Assembly: GCA_013824325.1 (NCBI GenBank) | Contig: PNNP01000003.1 | Span: 1-35,257 of the forward strand | Source of the DNA: Thermodesulfovibrio sp. | GTDB taxonomy: Bacteria > Nitrospirota > Thermodesulfovibrionia > Thermodesulfovibrionales > Dissulfurispiraceae | Direction: 5' to 3' | Length of the DNA stretch: 35,257 bases | Part shown: piece after piece, positions 31,391-35,257 of the stretch | Position numbering within the stretch: the stretch's first letter is position 1 | Layout: each line of letters starts with the position of its first letter | Notes under the pieces: generated by a model | The model's input: only the letters and a program-made list of their open reading frames with translations | The model's database searches: none | What the model was told of the DNA's origin: nothing | Program-made: the position numbers and the translations under genes

Positions 31391-32990
31391 CAGCATTAAA
31401 AAAACAAAAAGTTTTCTTGACCCCATCGGGGATTTCAGGGAGAAACACGAAGATGACATAGCGAGGATATTTCCCCTCGTATTTTTCAGCCTGATATCCT
31501 CCTTGATAATTCTGGAAGGCAGGGGCATAGAGTATTTTATCGGAAGTTTTTTAATAACAACATTCATTCTGTTTTTATTCTATAAAGACATAAAGCGGTA
31601 CAAGCCTGCCTATATCAGAGATTACAAAATGCTCCTTCTTTTATGTGTGCTCGTACCGAGTACGCTTTTCATGGGCAAGATATTTGCTTATTTGAATTCA
31701 GGGCTTAATAGAGGACTCGGTTTTCCCGAAGGGCTTTCATTTATTTTCGGTCTTCCTATTCCGGTCGGCGCCATGCTCGTAACCCTTATATTCGATTTCC
31801 ATACTGCATTAATCTTCTCTCTATTAATAAGCCTTTTGACAGGAATATGGCTTGATAACCCGTTTTATCCTTTATATGCATTCATTGGCAGTCTTACTGC
31901 TGCCTTCAGTGTTATACGGTGTAAAAAACGTTCGGCTCTCATAAAAGGCGGAATATATATAAGCGCTGTAAGCATAGTAACTGCCGGAGTTATAATGCTT
32001 TTAAGCGGAGGGCTTTTTTCCCATCAGTCAGCCTCTGCCTTTTTATTTGCAGCCATTTCAGGACTCTTTGTTGCAGGCATTGTCTCCATTGTGTTGCCTG
32101 CTATTGAGTATCTATTCGGGATAAGAACCGATATAAGTCTCATCGAGCTTCTTGACCTTGACCAGCCGCTGATGCACAGTCTTATGATAAATGCACCGGG
32201 AACCTATCATCACAGCGTAATTGTCGGCAATCTTGCCGAATCATCAGCAGAAGCTGTTGGTGCCAATCCGCTTCTTGCAAGGGTTACAGCTTATTATCAT
32301 GATATCGGAAAAATAAAAATACCCGAGTATTTTGTCGAAAATCAGACAGGCACAGTGAGCAAGCATGATAAATTGACGCCGCATATGAGCAGCATAATAC
32401 TAATTTCACATGTAAAAGAGGGTATTGATCTGGCAAGGCAGTATAAACTGCCTGAATCAGTCATTGATATAATCCAGCAGCATCACGGCACAAGTCTCAT
32501 GACATATTTTTATCAGAAGGCAATGGAACAAAAGACGATAGAAATACCATTTCATGAAGATTATCGCTATCCGGGTCCGAAGCCACAGACAAGGGTTGCA
32601 GCGATTGTCATGATGGCTGATGCTGTTGAAGCAGCATCCCGCACACTCACCGACCCCACGCCTGCAAGGATTGAAGCCCTTGTGGAAAAAATAATAAATA
32701 ATGTTTTTCTTGACGGTCAGATTGATGAATGCGAGATTACACTAAAAGATTTGTCCGAGATAAAGAAGCGGTTTACATACATTTTAAATAGCATATTCCA
32801 CAGGAGGATAGAATACCCTGAACTGACTGTAAAGAGTGTATCTTATAAGACAGATAAAACCCTGTCAGAAAAAGGTATGAAGACAAATGGAGATAATAAT
32901 AAGGAACAGACAAAGACTGATAAAGATAAACTGTCTGAGAATAGCAAGGATATTAAAGAAAGCACTCATACAACTAACCCGCAGGGATAG
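31356..32990 (+). CDS. 7TM-HD phosphohydrolase (PgpH-like, putative c-di-AMP phosphodiesterase) lacking the extracellular sensor domain
   Basis: A 544-residue protein with about seven membrane helices in residues 38-253 and a cytoplasmic HD domain: TYHHSVIVGNLAE (H285, H286), YYHDIGKIKIPEYF (H315, D316), SHVKEG, QQHHGTSLMTYFY and MMADAVEAASRTL. Listeria PgpH, a c-di-AMP phosphodiesterase, is about 700 residues with a large extracellular 7TMR-HDED domain after TM1; here only six residues or so separate the first two helices, so that sensor is absent. The last 35 residues (from MKTNGDNNKEQ) are a polar tail overlapping ybeY in another frame. c-di-AMP as substrate is inference. Confidence 0.9.
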   Translation: MKDMKNGIQKNSSIKKTKSFLDPIGDFREKHEDDIARIFPLVFFSLISSLIILEGRGIEYFIGSFLITTFILFLFYKDIKRYKPAYIRDYKMLLLLCVLVPSTLFMGKIFAYLNSGLNRGLGFPEGLSFIFGLPIPVGAMLVTLIFDFHTALIFSLLISLLTGIWLDNPFYPLYAFIGSLTAAFSVIRCKKRSALIKGGIYISAVSIVTAGVIMLLSGGLFSHQSASAFLFAAISGLFVAGIVSIVLPAIEYLFGIRTDISLIELLDLDQPLMHSLMINAPGTYHHSVIVGNLAESSAEAVGANPLLARVTAYYHDIGKIKIPEYFVENQTGTVSKHDKLTPHMSSIILISHVKEGIDLARQYKLPESVIDIIQQHHGTSLMTYFYQKAMEQKTIEIPFHEDYRYPGPKPQTRVAAIVMMADAVEAASRTLTDPTPARIEALVEKIINNVFLDGQIDECEITLKDLSEIKKRFTYILNSIFHRRIEYPELTVKSVSYKTDKTLSEKGMKTNGDNNKEQTKTDKDKLSENSKDIKESTHTTNPQG

Positions 32991-33408
32991 TAATGCCTTA
33001 TGCGTTTTGCGCTATTATAAGTCAAAAAAACGCAGCCGCTACCAGCTTATTCCTTTAAAATTCTTAGAAATAAGCGTTCTGTTGGTAAATGACAGCGGAA
33101 TAAGAAAATTAAATCGCTGCTATCGCGGTATTGATAAAACAACAGATGTCCTGTCCTTTTCACAGGTGGAAAGCATAATGTTAGAGGCAGAACTTCAAAG
33201 TCCCGACTATATACTTGGTGATATAGTTATTAATCTTCATCAGGCAAAAAGACAGGCAAAAGAGTATGGACAAACTTTTTATGAAGAGGTCACGCGGCTT
33301 TTGATTCACGGTCTTTTTCACCTGCTTGGTTATGACCATGAGAAAAATAAACATGAGGCAGCAAAGATGAAAAGGAAGGAACTTGAAATACTCGGAGGAA
33401 TTGGATGA
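32887..33408 (+). CDS. ybeY: Endoribonuclease YbeY (rRNA maturation factor)
   Basis: A metal-dependent RNase needed for 16S rRNA 3' maturation and 70S quality control. The 173-residue protein ends with the zinc motif HGLFHLLGYDHE, after ISVLLVNDSGIRKLNRCYRGIDKTTDVLSFSQ and LGDIVINLHQAKRQA. The first residues, MEIIIRNRQRLIKINCLRIARIL, match the usual YbeY beginning, so I accept ATG 32887 although it lies 104 bp inside pgpH. Residues about 31-57 (TRRDSNALCVLRYYKSKKR) are longer than the normal linker, and their DNA holds an inverted repeat TGCGTTTT (33001-33008) / AAAACGCA (33027-33034). Its stop overlaps the next gene as ATGA. Confidence 0.93.
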   Translation: MEIIIRNRQRLIKINCLRIARILKKALIQLTRRDSNALCVLRYYKSKKRSRYQLIPLKFLEISVLLVNDSGIRKLNRCYRGIDKTTDVLSFSQVESIMLEAELQSPDYILGDIVINLHQAKRQAKEYGQTFYEEVTRLLIHGLFHLLGYDHEKNKHEAAKMKRKELEILGGIG

Positions 33409-34901
33409 GGAATTATATGCTGGAAATAATCGTATTCATCTGTGGTGCGGTTGTGATGATACTCGAGCTCGTTGGTTCGAGGATACTGGCTCCCTACCTC
33501 GGCACATCAATAATTGTATGGACAAGTTTGATAGGCATTATTCTTGGAAGCCTGAGTCTGGGTTACTGGTGGGGCGGGAAAATAGCTGACAGAAACCCGA
33601 GCTATAAAATATTTTCGCTGATAATCTTTATCTCTGCTGTAATTATTGCCCTTATTACATCCTTAAAATCCTTCGTACTCGGTTTTGTTCAGAATAATGT
33701 TAACCATTTTTATATCGGCACCATTGTTGCTACATTAATACTTTTTGCCCCGCCGAGTGTAGTGCTCGGGATGACCACCCCGTATGCTGTCAGACTGAAG
33801 ATAAAAGACCTGACCAGCTCGGGGACAACTGTCGGCAGACTATATGCAATTTCTACCATCGGCAGTATTGCAGGGACGTTTTTAGCAGGTTTTTTCCTCA
33901 TCGCTTATTTTGGCAGCACAAAGATTCTCATTATACTTTCCATTGTGCTCGTTTTTACCTCTATTCTCGCCTATGTAAGAAGCATTCTTGTTGTAAAAGG
34001 CACGGTTATTTCACTGTTGCTGCTATTTTTGTTAGCAATGGATTCTTATGACACGTTTTTGAGTAAACAGGGAATGATAGACATTGATACACAATATAAC
34101 AGGGTTTTGATATACAGAAGTGTCGATGAAACAACTGACAGGCCGACCCGCGTTATGGTTACCAATCCCAAAGAGGTCCAGTCAGCAATGTTTCTGGATG
34201 ATGACAATGACCTGGTAATCGGATATACGAAATTTTACCGTCTGGCAGGACATTTCAAGCCAGACCTGAAGGATTCCCTGATGATCGGAGGCGCAGGCTA
34301 CTCGTATCCAAAGGATTATTTGAAAAAGTTCAGCAATGCCAAACTTGATGTGGTGGAGATTGACCCTGCGTTAACCGCACTTGCAAGACAATATTTTAAT
34401 CTGAAGGCAAATGCGCGGCTGACAATATACCATGAAGACGGAAGGACATTTTTGAATAAAGCAAAGAAAAAATATGATGTTATTTTCGGAGATGCCTTTA
34501 CTTCCTATTATTCCCTGCCTTATCAATTAACAACAAGAGAAGCTGTACAGAGGATGCATGATTTGCTCAATGATGACGGAGCAGTCCTTGTGAATATCAT
34601 CTCTTCAATAGACGGAGAAAAGGGAGAATTTTTAAGGGCAGAGTATGCAACTTTCAAGAACGTATTCCCTCAGGTTTATCTGTTCCCTGTAACGGACCGT
34701 CATAATGGCTCCGATGTTCAGAATGTAATGCTTGTGGCGCTCAAGTCTGTAAAGAAACCTGTCTTCAGGAATCAAGACAATGAATTAAACGGTTATCTGC
34801 AGCACCTCTGGAATAAAGATGTACAGACGGATATTCCTCTTTTGACAGATGACCATGCACCTGTTGATAATTACATTTTAAAGGTGATTAAAGATTTGTA
34901 G
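33405..34901 (+). CDS. Membrane-fused spermidine synthase-like protein
   Basis: A 498-residue protein with about seven membrane helices (residues 5-212, beginning MLEIIVFICGAVVMILELVGSRILAP in two parts) fused to a spermidine-synthase-like Rossmann methyltransferase fold (about 215-498). That domain has LMIGGAGYSYPKDYLKKF in place of the usual GGGDG loop, KLDVVEIDPALTALARQYF, and FGDAFTSYYSLPYQLTTREA. The usual aminopropyltransferase D-S-T-D-P catalytic motif is missing, so spermidine synthesis is doubtful; the family's true reaction is largely unknown. GGAGGAATTGG precedes the ATG. It ends the long operon. Confidence 0.88.
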   Translation: MRNYMLEIIVFICGAVVMILELVGSRILAPYLGTSIIVWTSLIGIILGSLSLGYWWGGKIADRNPSYKIFSLIIFISAVIIALITSLKSFVLGFVQNNVNHFYIGTIVATLILFAPPSVVLGMTTPYAVRLKIKDLTSSGTTVGRLYAISTIGSIAGTFLAGFFLIAYFGSTKILIILSIVLVFTSILAYVRSILVVKGTVISLLLLFLLAMDSYDTFLSKQGMIDIDTQYNRVLIYRSVDETTDRPTRVMVTNPKEVQSAMFLDDDNDLVIGYTKFYRLAGHFKPDLKDSLMIGGAGYSYPKDYLKKFSNAKLDVVEIDPALTALARQYFNLKANARLTIYHEDGRTFLNKAKKKYDVIFGDAFTSYYSLPYQLTTREAVQRMHDLLNDDGAVLVNIISSIDGEKGEFLRAEYATFKNVFPQVYLFPVTDRHNGSDVQNVMLVALKSVKKPVFRNQDNELNGYLQHLWNKDVQTDIPLLTDDHAPVDNYILKVIKDL

Positions 34902-34928
34902 AATTTTTATTTTATGCAGTTTACCGGA

Positions 34929-34952
34929 ATGCAAGAGGTATCCGGCTTTCAG
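34929..34952 (-). repeat. Dispersed repeat copy after the spermidine synthase-like gene
   Basis: Matches 11542-11565 (left arm of the panB-rtcA element) at 23 of 24 bases, 28 bp beyond the upstream stop codon. No complementary arm follows within the window. The rest of the 125-bp gap to 35026 shows no gene or terminator I can support. Confidence 0.75.
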
Positions 34953-35026
34953 TATATGTCTCGGTGCGCTTATATTGTTTTTAATATTCAGGTGAGGGTT
35001 AAAGATACTTTATAAATGCGCATCAA

Positions 35027-35257
35027 TTAGCTCTTTCCCTCTAAATTATAAATTTTCAATGAGGAATGTTTCGCAATAGCCCCGAAATCACCATCTTTAT
35101 GTAGAATTGAGCAGTTATAGGACAGGGCAACTACAGCAAGCAGGCTGTCAATAGCAGTGACAGTAACTCCCCTTCTCCTGAGGGCAAAGGCAAGCTCTGC
35201 AGTTTTATGCCAGTGTTCATCGCTTATGTGCAGCCAGTGAAGACCAGTGATCCGATG
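35027..35257 (-). CDS. PIN-domain toxin (VapC-like), C-terminal part; 5' end beyond the window
   Basis: I read 76 codons plus stop on the minus strand, open to the window edge. The sequence HWHKTAELAFALRRRG, VTVTAIDSLLAVVALSYN, CSILHKDGDFGAIAKHS and LKIYNLEGKS is the C-terminal half of a PIN nuclease, with the third and fourth acidic residues in TAIDSLLA and HKDGDFGAI. The first half and any antitoxin would lie just right of the window. It would be the second PIN toxin in 35 kb and is not closely similar to the first. Confidence 0.85.
   Translation of the reverse strand, partial: HRITGLHWLHISDEHWHKTAELAFALRRRGVTVTAIDSLLAVVALSYNCSILHKDGDFGAIAKHSSLKIYNLEGKS

Overview
The window is about 42% GC by eye and packed with housekeeping genes in tight, overlapping operons. 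Its gene content (futalosine-pathway MqnA, RtcB with archease, tungsten-type aldehyde:ferredoxin oxidoreductase with a 16-cysteine ferredoxin, QueH instead of QueG, SecDF-RecJ and RuvCAB-QueA blocks, GmhA) suggests a Gram-negative, probably anaerobic bacterium. A Nitrospirota (Thermodesulfovibrio-like) lineage is my best guess; that is inference from gene content, not a database match.

Layout. 1-3031 (minus): a KDPG aldolase, a DRE-TIM aldolase and a membrane metallophosphoesterase, behind a near-consensus sigma70 promoter. 3109-11522 (plus): archease-rtcB-mqnA, then yajC-secD-secF-recJ-panB. 11541-11709: a highly structured inverted-repeat element. 11743-13179 (plus): rtcA and a cold-shock gene, each followed by an intrinsic terminator. 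13236-15753 (minus): ald-cysK-conserved hypothetical, with an orphan cysteine-rich reading frame just beyond the last stop. 15977-16707 (plus): a VapBC-type toxin-antitoxin operon with promoter and palindromic operator. 16789-19166 (plus): nnr (NAD(P)HX repair) and pgeF. 19147-21343 (minus): polyferredoxin and aldehyde:ferredoxin oxidoreductase. 21402-34901 (plus): a long run CBS-tsaE-nadK-udg-HIT-gmhA-ruvC-ruvA-ruvB-queH-DUF2905-spoIID-queA-phoH-pgpH-ybeY-speE-like, mostly with ATGA-type overlaps. 35027-35257 (minus): the C-terminal part of a second PIN toxin, cut by the window edge.

How the genes work together. RtcB with archease (RNA ligation) and RtcA (RNA 3'-phosphate cyclisation) form a complete RNA-end repair set split over two transcription units. 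YajC-SecDF assist protein export; RecJ, RuvABC and the uracil-DNA glycosylase cover DNA repair; QueH and QueA make queuosine in tRNA; YbeY and PhoH act in rRNA/RNA metabolism; TsaE is needed for t6A tRNA modification; NadK and Nnr make and repair NADP-type cofactors.

The most unusual feature is a family of short, degenerate, word-repeating and often palindromic DNA tracts. They lie in frame inside conserved genes (archease, recJ twice, nnr, udg, ruvC, spoIID, queA) and also in intergenic gaps. Archease and ruvC carry clearly homologous tracts read in the same frame (SNLK-x-EI-x-NQQ). This resembles the logic of Rickettsia palindromic elements, which also sit in frame inside genes. A second, unrelated dispersed repeat (core ATGCAAGAGG-C/T-ATCCGG) sits just downstream of several stop codons and forms the arms of the structured element before rtcA. 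The pgpH and ybeY genes also overlap by 104 bp in different frames.
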